In this document: positions 24,841-35,014 of the stretch, one piece after another
How positions within the stretch are numbered: position 1 is the first letter of the stretch
Layout: every line of letters starts with the position of its first letter
NCBI GenBank assembly: GCA_963969345.1
Contig: OZ017770.1
Location: 10,720,180-10,784,179, forward strand
Direction of reading: 5' to 3'
Source: Turbatrix aceti
Taxonomy: Eukaryota > Nematoda > Chromadorea > Rhabditida > Panagrolaimidae
DNA length: 64,000 nucleotides
The notes under the pieces: generated by a model
What the model was told of the DNA's origin: nothing
The model's input: only the letters and a program-made list of their open reading frames with translations
The model's database searches: none
Translations under genes and position numbers: made by a program

Positions 24841-25084
24841 TCAGTCTTCATTCTCTGCACGCGCTGAGCGGTCGCATTCTCGTTTCGCTCTCGCGTGCAA
24901 CCGCGCTGAAATCGTTCTGAACGGGAGAAGCAAGGGGAGGGTGAAGACTCCGTTCACAGAAGTCGTAGCGGACGTGAACGTAGCTACATGAGGCGTCAAA
25001 GGAAGTTCCTGCAGGTCGCCACCATCAACGCAAGGTACTTAGGCAGTGCTGCACGACTGGAAGAACTCGAACAAGCCGCTGAGT
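24841..25084 (+). mobile_element. 5'-end fragment of a LINE (endonuclease start)
   Basis: A 244-bp insertion flanked by the 6-bp direct repeat TCAAAA at 24835-24840 and 25085-25090. The related host sequence near 27904 is uninterrupted. Its 3' part encodes, from ATG 24988, a peptide containing VATINARYLGSAARLEELEQ. This resembles the N-terminus of apurinic-type endonuclease domains of RTE-like non-LTR retrotransposons. The leader is GC-rich. The reverse transcriptase and the 3' tail are missing, which is odd because LINE copies normally lose the 5' end. The family assignment is inference from motif memory. Confidence 0.6.
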
Positions 25085-25090
25085 TCAAAA

Positions 25091-26330
25091 ATATTTTTTT
25101 AGTAAATCAAGTCTATGTCTCTTGTCAAAGAGTAGTGGCCATGTTGACTTTTTTTATAACTAGCCAGTCACAGTACTTTTGCAAGTGGGGACTTCCTGCC
25201 TGTTTGATGGATGGTTAGGGGACTCACTCAGTCAGTCGTTGTCCACCCAGCCAGCCAGCTAGTCCTTTATTTTTTCCAGACACACTGCTGCGCGTTTAAA
25301 CGTACTGGGGGGTACAACAAATATTAAAAAATTCAAAACGCTTTTTTTTATATTTTGTCACTGACAACACAATTAAAAAAAAGGTTCAGTATTTAAAAAA
25401 AGACTGAACAATGAAAGCGCAGTCTCAACCTGGGAAGAAGTAATCGTACAAGCCTGAATGTTGTTCTACGATCACGTTATTCATCGACTTGGGAAAATAA
25501 ATGGATAAGAGCTCCGAAATACACAGCTTGATTAACAAGAAAACGTATATTTAGTGTTGTTGATGAGAGGAGAAAAGGAGGAGGAAAAATGCCGTACAAA
25601 AAATTTCCCCAGGTCAAATTTTGTCACCGAGGGTCGCTGTGTGCCTCTGTGGGTGGCAAAGAATCGCTGGGAAATGGGAAAGGGGAGAGAGGGTTATGGA
25701 AGTGCCATACAAAAAAAGTGCCGGGGGTATACGCTTGTGCAGCAAAAAGTGGTACTTTTTAACGTCATTTAAATCCAAATACAAGCCTTGTAATGACGAC
25801 GATAATAAAATTCACAATAACGGGGGAAAAATGTATGACCAACAGAATTACTTAAAAACCGAAAACATGTCTGGATTAAAAAAAAACAGACGTGAAATGG
25901 ATGTTCAAGGAAAACATGAAAAGTCAAAACGTACCCCTAAATCTTTTCAGCGATAATTTATGATGGAGAAGTTTTACATAAACCGGTAAGGCTAGATTTT
26001 CGGACCCTAAAACAGTAAACAAACTTGTAGCCTGCACTAGTGGGGGAAGTCGGTTATAGAATAGTCGGTTTTTTTTGCATAAACCAATGGTGATAAGTTT
26101 GCCAATTTGAATCCGGAAAACACATTTATATTCAAAACAGCAATAAAAAGAGACAAAAAACATATGCATGTAGGTGGATATCTGTTTTGAATGATTCATT
26201 CAAAAAAGTCCATTATTTTTATTTTTAATTTTGAAGAACAAATTAATTTACAGTGACACAGTTTGCCATTTAAAATTCTTTTCAATGTATGTACCTTTTT
26301 AAAAAATAAATGAAAATTTTAATAAAATTT
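25091..26330 (+). repeat. Diverged accessory segment
   Basis: Positions 25140-25330 match 30565-30755 and 41530-41720 at perhaps 85-90 percent. They include the CAGTCAGTC and CCAGCCAGCCAG short repeats. Positions 25600-25680 are distantly related to 28380-28460. The rest (25680-26330) is AT-rich sequence in which I recognise no gene or element. Confidence 0.6.
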
Positions 26331-26373
26331 TTGCGTTTGCGCTCCCTGTGTTACACAGGGAGCGCAAACGCAA
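26331..26373. repeat. Perfect 43-bp palindrome
   Basis: Two perfect 21-bp arms (26331-26351 and 26353-26373) are separated by one T. The centre reads CCTGTGT-T-ACACAGG. It lies directly before the TCGGGT-rich repeat and may be the folded end of that element. Confidence 0.9.
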
Positions 26374-26380
26374 GTGTTGT

Positions 26381-26578
26381 CGGGTTACCCGACCCGACCC
26401 GAACCAGACCCGAAAATCCCGGGTTTCGAGTCGGGTTACCCGAATTTTTCAAGTTCAGGTTCGGGTTCGGGTCGGGTAACCCGAATTTTTCGGGTTCGGG
26501 TTTGGGTCGGGTAACCCAAAAATTTCGGGTTCGGTTTCGGGTTCGGGTCGGGTTACCCGAAAAATTTTTGAACCCGAG
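26381..26578. repeat. TCGGGT/ACCCGA-rich non-autonomous element
   Basis: About 200 bp are made of variants of CGGGTTACCCGA, GGGTTCGGGTCGGG and TTTTTCGGG in both orientations. The left end (CAAGTGTTGTCGGGTT) and the complement of the right end (CCTGTGTTCTCGGGTT) look like imperfect terminal inverted repeats of hAT type. A clear 8-bp target duplication was not found; CTGTGTTA (26346-26353) and CTGTGTAA (26587-26594) are the nearest candidates. The short ORFs across it are composition artefacts. Confidence 0.5.
26492..26511 (+). other. Canonical G-quadruplex motif
   Basis: Four GGG runs separated by TTC, TTT and TC satisfy the G3+N1-7 pattern within 20 bases. Neighbouring stretches provide two or three further GGG runs. 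Confidence 0.75.
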
Positions 26579-26644
26579 AACACAGGCTGTGTAATGGCAA
26601 AAATGGACCAGAAATACATAGTAGAACAAAGTCTGCTCTCAAAT

Positions 26645-27060
26645 GCAGGCAAGAAGTCGCTTTTCGTAAGCCTTTCGACTTAAAAGCTATGTACTGTAAC
26701 TTGAAGCAAATAGAAAGAAAAGAATCTGTTTCCGTTGAAACGGTTTTCCAATGATGCCATAGGATACTGATTTCAGAAACCAAGGTCAGTGTCCGTATGG
26801 CATCACTGCGAAAGCTGTTTCAAAAAAATTGCTACAAAGTAGGTATGTACCGATGCTTGCCTGTTTTACTTCACAAAAGAAGAATGGAAGCACTGTGTCA
26901 GGAGCCAGGAAAGGGAAAATCTTGGATTAACGGACTAGGGGTATAATTGACTGCCAAATAGAAAGACTCAATGATAGAAAACAAGGCACCGTTGATACAA
27001 AAAGGCAGATACCAAAAAAAATAGAGATACCGACTGGCTAATAGAGGAAAAAATTGCCGC
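26645..27060 (+). repeat. Accessory family segment
   Basis: Matches 30890-31177 and 41854-42147 closely, then 42148-42260. It contains a short ATG-started frame near 26800 (MASLRKLFQ...) preserved in all three copies, but no recognisable domain. It runs without a break into the hinge at 27061. Confidence 0.75.
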
Positions 27061-27710
27061 ACAGCAAAAAAATGATGACAAAGAAGATAAGAAGATAGGG
27101 AACGATGAGCAAGACGGACACATGCTTTTGTGCAAGAAAAAAAAGACAAACAGTTATTTATGTGAGCTATCATAGCTCAACAAAAGCGCTGCATCAAACG
27201 TATCAACCTGAATGCATCCGGTAAAATAAAAAAGCAGGCTTCACCAGATTAACGAAAAAAGCGCAGACAGCAGAATAATTTTGAAAGAAATACATAGACA
27301 ACCACCTTTACTCCGAAACGACCGAGTTGACACGATCGACTGCTGCGCACAATCATGCCAAAACACACTAGTTGGGAGAACAATTCGGTTGATCAACGTT
27401 TAACATAATCGATACAAAAAGGCATAACAAAAAGAAGATGTGAACATAACAACAATCTGTCAGACAAGTATTTATACGAGTAAAACAATAGTGATGGATA
27501 ACAAATACATATATGTAAATAAAGAACGCCGGGTAAAACGTAAGAACAAAAATTGAGCAGCAGAAACAATCAACCAAATCCCCCCCCCTCTCCCCTATTG
27601 ACCAAAAAGCACATGCTGTGCCTGATGCAACATAATCATCAGCAATAACCACTTGTAAAAGGCAGCAAAGACCAACGCAGAATTCGTGATACAAAGTGAG
27701 TTCAACTCTA
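27061..27710 (+). repeat. Accessory copy of the hinge and its natural continuation
   Basis: The hinge sequence here continues past ACATAATCAT into the CAGCAATAACCACTTG stretch, which is probably its original context. The flank GCCGC before ACAGCAAAA is shared with 42256-42260. The macrosatellite flank differs, which supports accessory-to-macrosatellite transfer. Confidence 0.75.
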
Positions 27711-27794
27711 CCAACTAGTGTGTTTTGGCATGATTGTGCGCAGCAGTCGATCGTGTCAACTCGGTCGTTTCGGAGTAAAGGTGGTTGTCTATGT
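27292..27794. repeat. 84-bp perfect inverted repeat pair (foldback)
   Basis: Positions 27292-27375 and 27711-27794 are perfect inverted complements, 335 bp apart, with outer ends ACATAGACAACC. The left arm also exists in every hinge copy. The right arm exists alone at 35264-35311, interrupted by the MULE and resumed at 39405, and is truncated at 24684-24716. No clear target duplication was found. It may be a foldback transposon or an old inverted duplication. Confidence 0.75.
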
Positions 27795-28688
27795 GTATTT
27801 ATGTATGTATGTATGTTTTTTTGATGATCAGAGCTTAAACTCGCCAGCGCATGCGCGTTGTGTAAGAATTTTAACAGCTTGATAAGAGGATTAGTTTCAA
27901 TATTGTTATAAAAATATTTTTTTAGTAAATCAAGTCTACGTCCCTCGCAACGAGCCATGTCTGAGAAAAAATATTAATTTTGAGCAACATTACAAGTTTA
28001 AAAAAAAATTGTTATCAGCTATTTGTGCTTTTGTGTACGTGTAGATACCCAGCAGACGAAATATTTAGGCAGAGATTTTTCATGAGGTGTGTTTTGCAAA
28101 TGTTTAGATGTCAGCGTAAGTGAAAAGAACTGGCAAACTCAATACAAACGTGTTTAGTCTAGTGGCTATCGATCACGCAAAAGAAAAATCAAAAACACGC
28201 ATGCGCATGCGCATGCCTAAAAAACAACATTATGATGCATTACTCTGAAACTTGGGTTGTTTCTGAATTTTAAAATTTACACAGAAAGCAAGCCAGTTAT
28301 CCGAGTCAAACAACATTGCCGTTTTCTTTACAGAAAATTAAAAGAGTTATCTGATTACCAAAGCGACATAGCATAGCATAAAAATTTTCTCAGGTCAAAT
28401 ATTTTGTCGTACCGTGGGTCGCTGTGAGTTGCTGGGGGTGGCATTAGGTCGCACACAAACAGAACATATCTTTTGATAAAAATGCAAATAAAAACAATTT
28501 AAAAAAAAAGACATCCCTGTAATTCCATCTTAATAGTTTGCTTCATGGGTATCAACAAATCAAATTCTTGTCGGCCCGGTGCGGCCCGATTGACACACTT
28601 GGCGAAAATGCCGTTTATACCCACCCCCGTCGACCAGAAATGCCCCCTTACTAAGAATAACAAAACGTAATAAAATAGTGACGAAAAA
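27795..28688 (+). repeat. Accessory segmental duplication, copy A left part
   Basis: Collinear with 39440-40341. It contains a GTAT-rich microsatellite start, an AT-rich middle and the sequence leading into the 53-bp array. No gene is recognised. The stretch 28510-28688 recurs at 31180-31359 and 40162-40341, each time directly before a minisatellite array. Confidence 0.85.
28195..28216. other. Alternating purine-pyrimidine tract (Z-DNA candidate)
   Basis: Twenty-two bases of perfect alternation built on repeated GCATGC. The duplicate lies at 39848-39869. Confidence 0.6.
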
Positions 28689-29594
28689 TGTTACTCTACT
28701 TCAGCCTGCTAAACAAACGTAACATTATAGCGAAAAAAAGTGTTACTCTACTTCAGCCTGCTAAATCAAACGTAACATTATAGCAAAAAAAAATGTTACT
28801 CTACTTCAGCCTGCTAAATCAAACGTAACATTATAGCGAAAAATAGTGTTACTCTACTTCAGTCTGCTAAATCAAACGTAACATTATAGCGAAAAAAAAT
28901 GTTACTCTACTTCAGCCTGCTAAATCAAACGTAACATTATAGCGAAAAATAGTGTTACTCTACTTCAGTCTGCTAAATCAAACGTAACATTATAGCGAAA
29001 AAAAGTGTTACTCTACTTCAGCCTGCTCAATCAAACGTAACATTATAGCGAAAAAAAGTGTTACTCTACTTCAGCCTGCTAAATCAAACGTAACATTATA
29101 GCGAAAAAAAATGTTACTCTACTTCAGCCTGCTAAATCAAACGTAACATTATAGCGAAAAAAAGTGTTACTCTACTTCAGCCTGCTCAATCAAACGTAAC
29201 ATTATAGCGAAAAAAAGTGTTACTCTACTTCAGCCTGCTAAATCAAACGTAACATTATAGCGAAAAAAAATGTTACTCTACTTCAGCCTGCTAAATCAAA
29301 CGTAACATTATAGCGAAAAAAAGTGTTACTCTACTTCAGCCTGCTAAATCAAACGTAACATTATAGCGAAAAAAAATGTTACTCTACTTCAGCCTGCTAA
29401 ATCAAACGTAACATTATAGCGAAAAAAAGTGTTACTCTACTTCAGCCTGCTCAATCAAACGTAACATTATAGCGAAAAAAAGTGTTACTCTACTTCAGCC
29501 TGCTAAATCAAACGTAACATTATAGCGAAAAATAGTGTTACTCTACTTCAGTCTGCTAAATCAAACGTAACATTATAGCGAAAAAAAGTGTTAC
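28689..29594 (+). repeat. 53-bp minisatellite array A (about 17 copies)
   Basis: Each monomer contains GTTACTCTACTTCAGCCTGC, then CAAACGTAACATTATAGCG and an A-run of about 7. TGTTAC and GTAACA inside each monomer are inverted, so each can form a stem. Variants (CTCAATC or CTAAATC; AAAAGTG or AAAAATG; GTCTGCT with AAATAGTG) recur in order, giving a partial three-monomer (~159 bp) higher-order repeat. Confidence 0.95.
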
Positions 29595-31359
29595 AAAAGA
29601 AGAATGGAAGCGCTGTGTCAGGAGCCACGAAAAAGAAAATCTTGGATTAACGGACTGGGGTATAATTAATTGACAAATAGAAATAAAAAACTTTGGCTGT
29701 CGTCAAAGTTTTACGGCAGCCAAAGTTTTACGTGATAATGCAGTACTGGTTTTTCAAGGAGTTGACAGTCATTTTTGGAATAATTTTTTATATGTACTAT
29801 TGGCTCCAAGCTTTTCAAATTGAGTAATCACGTGACTTCGCTCAGTGCTCTCTCGGCCGAGCACTGAAGCAAGCAGATTGGCTCGAATGTTTGGCTCGTA
29901 CGTACTAGTATGTATAACAATTTTAGTCACCAGTTTCGTCGTTCTCAATGGCGTTTGTTTTTGTTGAAGAAGTAATAAATACATAACTTTGTGTTTTTAA
30001 TAATTGTTTCATACTACACAAAACAGCGATCAATAAGAACGTTTGTTCCTGCCAATTCGGCGGATTTGCAAACGCAAAGGGGGAACATAATAAATCTGAT
30101 CTTATAATAATTTTTCTTACGTTAAATCAGTTTACATTGAACAGAGAAATAAACATACCAGGAATGAAGCTGTGGGTTCGCGGATAACCCAAACGGTGGT
30201 CCCGCCACAAAATGCGCCAGGGCTTCAAAATCAGAAAATCACTAATATTTTAACTTTTTATAGGAATAAAACTAAATTATATTTTTCACAAAATTTTTTC
30301 AAGTGTTGGGCAAATATTCGCTTAGTGTCCGTTTCAGGGATGAGAGCGGGTAATCACAATTAGCCAAACGAAATATTATTTTTAGACCAAACAAACATAA
30401 AATCCAGCTCAAATAACACTAAACAGACTTCAATAGGATATGAGGCCACTTTTGTGAGCATACACTGGATCCGGCAGTAACAGGTCATCTGGGGTCACTG
30501 TGTAAACGTTGACAACACAAGATGTATAATATGTATACTGATCACGTTATTTCGCTTTGAGCTAAATATTGACTTTTTTGTAACTAGCCAGTCACAGCAC
30601 TTTTGCAAGTAGGGACATCCTGCTTGTTTGATGGATGGTTGGGGGTCTCACTCAGTCAGTCGTTGTCCACCCAGCCAGCCAGCTGGTACTTGTTTTTTCC
30701 ACACACACTGCTGCGCGTTTAAACGTACTGTGGGGTACAACAAATATAAAAAAATTAAAAACGCTTTTTTTTATACTTTGTCACTGACAGCACAGTTAAA
30801 AAAAAGATTCAGACCTGGGAAGAAGTAAAGCCAAACAGTAAAACAAAGTGCAGCAGGATGCATGACACATTTGCAACGGACTTACGGCAGGCAAGAAGTC
30901 GCTTTTCGTAAGCCTTTCGACTTAAAAGCTATGTACTGTAACTTGAAGCAAATAAAAAGAAAAGAATCTGTTTCCGTTGAAACGGTTTTCCAATGATGCC
31001 ATAGGATACTGATTTCAGAAACCAAGGTCAGTGTCCGTATGGCATCACTGCGAAAGCTGTTTCAAGAAAATCGCTACAAAGTAGGTATGTACCGATGCTT
31101 GCCTGTTTTACTTCACAAAAGAAGAATGGAAGCGCTGTGTCAGGAGCCAGGAAAAGGAAAATCTTGGATTAACGGACTAAGACATCCCTGTAATTCCATC
31201 TTAATAGTTTGCTTCATGGGTATCAACAAATCAAATTCTTGTCGGCCCGGTGCGGCCCGATTGACACACTTGGCGAAAATGCCGTTTATACCCACCCCCG
31301 TCGACCAGAAATGCCCCCTTACTAAGAATAACAAAACGTAATAAAATAGTGACGAAAAA
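29595..31359 (+). repeat. Accessory segmental duplication, copy A right part
   Basis: Positions 29595-31177 match 40560-42142 at a constant offset of 10965, so there is no indel over ~1.6 kb. Contents are AT-rich and include a 13-bp-stem hairpin near 29689-29733 (AAAACTTTGGCTG / CAGCCAAAGTTTT) and the CAGTCAGTC/CCAGCCAGC stretch. At 31178 it switches to the pre-array sequence also at 28510, marking a tandem duplication joint. No gene is supported. Confidence 0.85.
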
Positions 31360-32827
31360 TGTTACTCTACTTCAGCCTGCTAAACAAACGTAACATTATA
31401 GCGAAAAAAAGTGTTACTCTACTTCAGCCTGCTAAATCAAACGTAACATTATAGCAAAAAAAAATGTTACTCTACTTCAGCCTGCTCAATCAAACGTAAC
31501 ATTATAGCGAAAAAAAGTGTTACTCTACTTCAGCCTGCTAAATCAAACGTAACATTATAGCGAAAAAAAATGTTACTCTACTTCAGCCTGCTAAATCAAA
31601 CGTAACATTATAGCGAAAAAAAGTGTTACTCTACTTCAGCCTGCTAAATCAAACGTAACATTATAGCGAAAAAAAATGTTACTCTACTTCAGCCTGCTAA
31701 ATCAAACGTAACATTATAGCGAAAAATAGTGTTACTCTACTTCAGTCTGCTAAATCAAACGTAACATTATAGCGAAAAAAAGTGTTACTCTACTTCAGCC
31801 TGCTCAATCAAACGTAACATTATAGCGAAAAAAAGTGTTACTCTACTTCAGCCTGCTAAATCAAACGTAACATTATAGCGAAAAAAAATGTTACTCTACT
31901 TCAGCCTGCTAAATCAAACGTAACATTATAGCGAAAAAAAGTGTTACTCTACTTCAGCCTGCTCAATCAAACGTAACATTATAGCGAAAAAAAGTGTTAC
32001 TCTACTTCAGCCTGCTAAATCAAACGTAACATTATAGCGAAAAAAAATGTTACTCTACTTCAGCCTGCTAAATCAAACGTAACATTATAGCGAAAAATAG
32101 TGTTACTCTACTTCAGTCTGCTAAATCAAACGTAACATTATAGCGAAAAAAAGTGTTACTCTACTTCAGCCTGCTCAATCAAACGTAACATTATAGCGAA
32201 AAAAAGTGTTACTCTACTTCAGCCTGCTAAATCAAACGTAACATTATAGCGAAAAAAAATGTTACTCTACTTCAGCCTGCTAAATCAAACGTAACATTAT
32301 AGCGAAAAAAAGTGTTACTCTACTTCAGCCTGCTCAATCAAACGTAACATTATAGCGAAAAAAAGTGTTACTCTACTTCAGCCTGCTAAATCAAACGTAA
32401 CATTATAGCGAAAAAAAATGTTACTCTACTTCAGCCTGCTAAATCAAACGTAACATTATAGCGAAAAAAAGTGTTACTCTACTTCAGCCTGCTAAATCAA
32501 ACGTAACATTATAGCGAAAAAAAATGTTACTCTACTTCAGCCTGCTAAATCAAACGTAACATTATAGCGAAAAAAAGTGTTACTCTACTTCAGCCTGCTC
32601 AATCAAACGTAACATTATAACGAAAAAAAGTGTTACTCTACTTCAGCCTGCTAAATCAAACGTAACATTATAGCGAAAAAAAATGTTACTCTACTTCAGC
32701 CTGCTAAATCAAACGTAACATTATAGCGAAAAAAAGTGTTACTCTACTTCAGTATGCTAAATCAAACGTAACATTATAGCAAAAAAAAGTGTTACTCTAC
32801 TTCAGCCTGCTAAATCAAACGTAACAT
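31360..32827 (+). repeat. 53-bp minisatellite array B (about 28 copies)
   Basis: The longest array of the same monomer, with the clearest higher-order order: CTCAATC monomer, CTAAATC monomer ending AAAAAATG, CTAAATC monomer ending AAAAGTG, then again. It ends abruptly at GTAACAT and joins hinge sequence in mid-segment. Confidence 0.95.
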
Positions 32828-33102
32828 CAACGTTTAACATAATCGATACAAAAAGGCATAACAAAAAGAAGATGTGAACATAACAACAATCTGTCAGACA
32901 AGTATTTATACGAGTAAAACAATAGTGATGGATAACAAATACATATATGTAAATAAAGAACGCCGGGTAAAACGTAAGAACAAAAATTGAGCAGCAGAAA
33001 CAATCAACCAAATCCCCCCCCCCTCTCCCCTATTGACCAAAAAGCACATGCTGTGCCTGATGCAACATAATCATCAGCAATAACCACTTGTAAAAGGCAG
33101 CA
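32828..33102 (+). repeat. Truncated hinge after array B
   Basis: This begins inside the hinge (CAACGTTTAACATAATCG, equivalent to about 27394) and continues as at 27639 to GGCAGCA, where the CACTA-like element interrupts it. The joint to the minisatellite is therefore a deletion or recombination scar. Confidence 0.85.
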
Positions 33103-33320
33103 CACAGGCCCGACAAAATGCAGGGATGCACACCAAAACCGCAGGGATGGAGTCACCCCAACCATCCCTGCGCTTTTGTCGAACATCCCCGCGCTTTTGT
33201 CCAGCATCCCCGCGCTTTGGTCGAGCATCCCTGCATTTCCCCATGCTGCACGCCTGCTGAAATGCGGGGATGCACACCGAAACCGCGGGGATGCACACCG
33301 AAACCGCGGGGATGCATGCA
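33103..33320 (+). repeat. Left TIR and subterminal repeats of CACTA-like element
   Basis: The first ~45 bp are the terminal inverted repeat. Then follow GCGCTTTTGTCGAACATCCC-type units and, after 33260, GGGATGCACACCGAAACCGC units in the opposite sense. The strong local ORFs on both strands are by-products of these repeats. Confidence 0.85.
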
Positions 33321-33723
33321 CTGATTATTGTTTTGCCCCCCCCATTATCGGCTGATTTTTAGCTCAATTTATTTAATAATATAAGAATCCATTAATTTTT
33401 TTACAATACAAAATTATTATTCAGAACTACAAAAAAGAAAAAAAAATTGCTCGTGATGTCGAGATGTTGCAGAGGCTGCTGATAACTTTCTTATCTCTCC
33501 AGAAGGCCTAACCGCAGGGCTTCTGTCCCGTTTTCGTGCCGGACTGTTAGCTTCTTCTGTTGGCTGGAGTTGATTAGGCGAAGCTGCTGGGCACCCAAAG
33601 TTGTTGGGGAGAACGACGTCGGTGTCAGGCATTCAGTTCGGCATTCAAATAAGATGTGAAAACGGCAATGATCTAAAAGTAGATTCAAGTAAATCATGAT
33701 TTTTGGAAATCCGGATAACTCAC

Positions 33724-34231
33724 GTGGTTGAATGCGTGCTCTTCGTGGCCGAACACGTTGATTTACACGGTCTTTTTCTTTGAAGTCGGTTTACCTAAAA
33801 TCAGTAAAGTTAGTTCATTTTTCGAATTTTTCTTCAAACGTACAGTAAATTTGAAGATAAGCGGGGATTACCATCATCTGAAACTTTGAGTAAAAACAAT
33901 AACGAAGCCCGAAAGTTTTTATGCCCCTGAATTTCATGCCAACTGCCTTTCAACCAATTTTTTTCCATTTTCTGCGATTGTGAAGCCATTCTTGGCACCC
34001 CATCTGTCGCAGCGTCATCCTACCTAATAAATCGCAATAACTCATCATACAATCGCAAAGAAAGGTAAAAAACCGGGTGAAACTTGGTTGGTTTTCAAAA
34101 AAGTCGTCATCATGCCCCAAAACTTTGAAAAGTTGAAAAAAAACTTACGCCGACAGCAGCAGCAAAGGGATCATCGCTTGGGGTGAGTTGCCGATCGGGT
34201 GTAGTCACGTGGAAGCTGTTACCGGAAAATC
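33724..34231 (-). pseudogene. Possible spliced ORF inside the CACTA-like element
   Basis: Two stretches look like exons. Positions 34231-34149 follow a TTGTTTTTGTTTTAG acceptor and end at GGC before GTAAGT; one frame is open for 27 codons and ends DDPFAAAVG. Positions 33794-33724 follow CTGATTTTAG, stay open in phase for 23 codons (VNRLQRKRPCKSTCS...) and end before GTGAGT. The next likely exon soon meets a stop, and another S/P/R-rich frame lies at 33632-33417. No domain is recognised. This could be the remnant of the element's own gene or captured host exons. Splice sites are consensus matches only. Confidence 0.35.
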
Positions 34232-34561
34232 CTAAAACAAAAACAATAGAATTCACGCCAAAAAACAACGATTACAACACATTCGTAAAAAAAATAACAG
34301 ACAGAAAAATGAAAAAATGACAAAGTTCTTGGACTGGCCAAAACGAGCGAGCTCGTTCGAAACATTCGCGTTGAGACTCCTCAAAACAAGAAAAGTCGCA
34401 AAACTGCGGCAGTGTAAAAATTTATTGAACGAAATTTATTTCAAAATTCGAAAACATTAGTTTCTGACAAGGTATCTTTGTGTTTTATAGTTTGACAAAT
34501 AAGATTCGAACATTGCCTTTCGAGCAGTGCTACTCATGTTTCAAAAAATTTTCATTTTTGA

Positions 34562-34857
34562 CAAAATTGAAGGAGGTGTACTAGAAAAATCATATCTCGT
34601 ACGAAATTATACTTAGAAACCCAATTAAAAGTGATTCTGAAGCACAACTAAATTTTCTATCCATTAAAAATAGTCTCATTTTCCACAATTCTTTCCAAGT
34701 TTCTAAAAAATTTGGGCATTTCTAAGTTGACATGGTATACTTTTTTGTAAAAAATAAGTTAGACAATTTTGTTGGGCTTCAGAATTGCTTTCAATTTTGT
34801 TTCCAGCTCGTTTGGTTCGCACGCAGTGATTTTTCTACCACACCTCCTTCAATTTTG
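34562..34857. mobile_element. Nested ~300-bp MITE
   Basis: The ends CAAAATTGAAGGAGGTGT and its complement (34840-34857) are inverted. Similarity continues inward through AGAAAAATCA and a second matched part (AATTCTGAAGC / GCTTCAGAATT). The element therefore has long inverted arms with no coding capacity. Target duplication is not resolved because the flanks are T/A-rich. It sits inside the CACTA-like element and so is the same age or younger. Confidence 0.6.
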
Positions 34858-35014
34858 ATAAATTTGAAAAAATAAAAAAAAATAAAATATGTCATTTGAA
34901 GGTACACATTTACTTGATATGTACCAAAATTTTTGAAAGCAAAAGTCAATTATAAATCGAGTTGCGATTTTTTATTTAAAATGGCGTCGAATTTAGAAAT
35001 GTTTTTGAACTTGG

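Noticed and set aside
26310..26652. ORFs with GSGNPNFSG / PNPKNSGYP repeats
   Set aside because: Artefacts of the TCGGGT repeat in several frames.
31039..31341. Frame MASLRKLFQENRYKVGMYRC present in three accessory copies
   Set aside because: Too short and without a known domain. Its conservation follows from recent segmental duplication, and the downstream part runs into different sequence in each copy.
28689..32827. CRISPR-like repeat array
   Set aside because: There are no unique spacers; the whole 53-bp monomer repeats, as in a minisatellite, and the context is eukaryotic.
33118..33324. ORFs full of HPRAF / TPKPRGC repeats
   Set aside because: They are translations of the CACTA-like subterminal arrays and appear on both strands.
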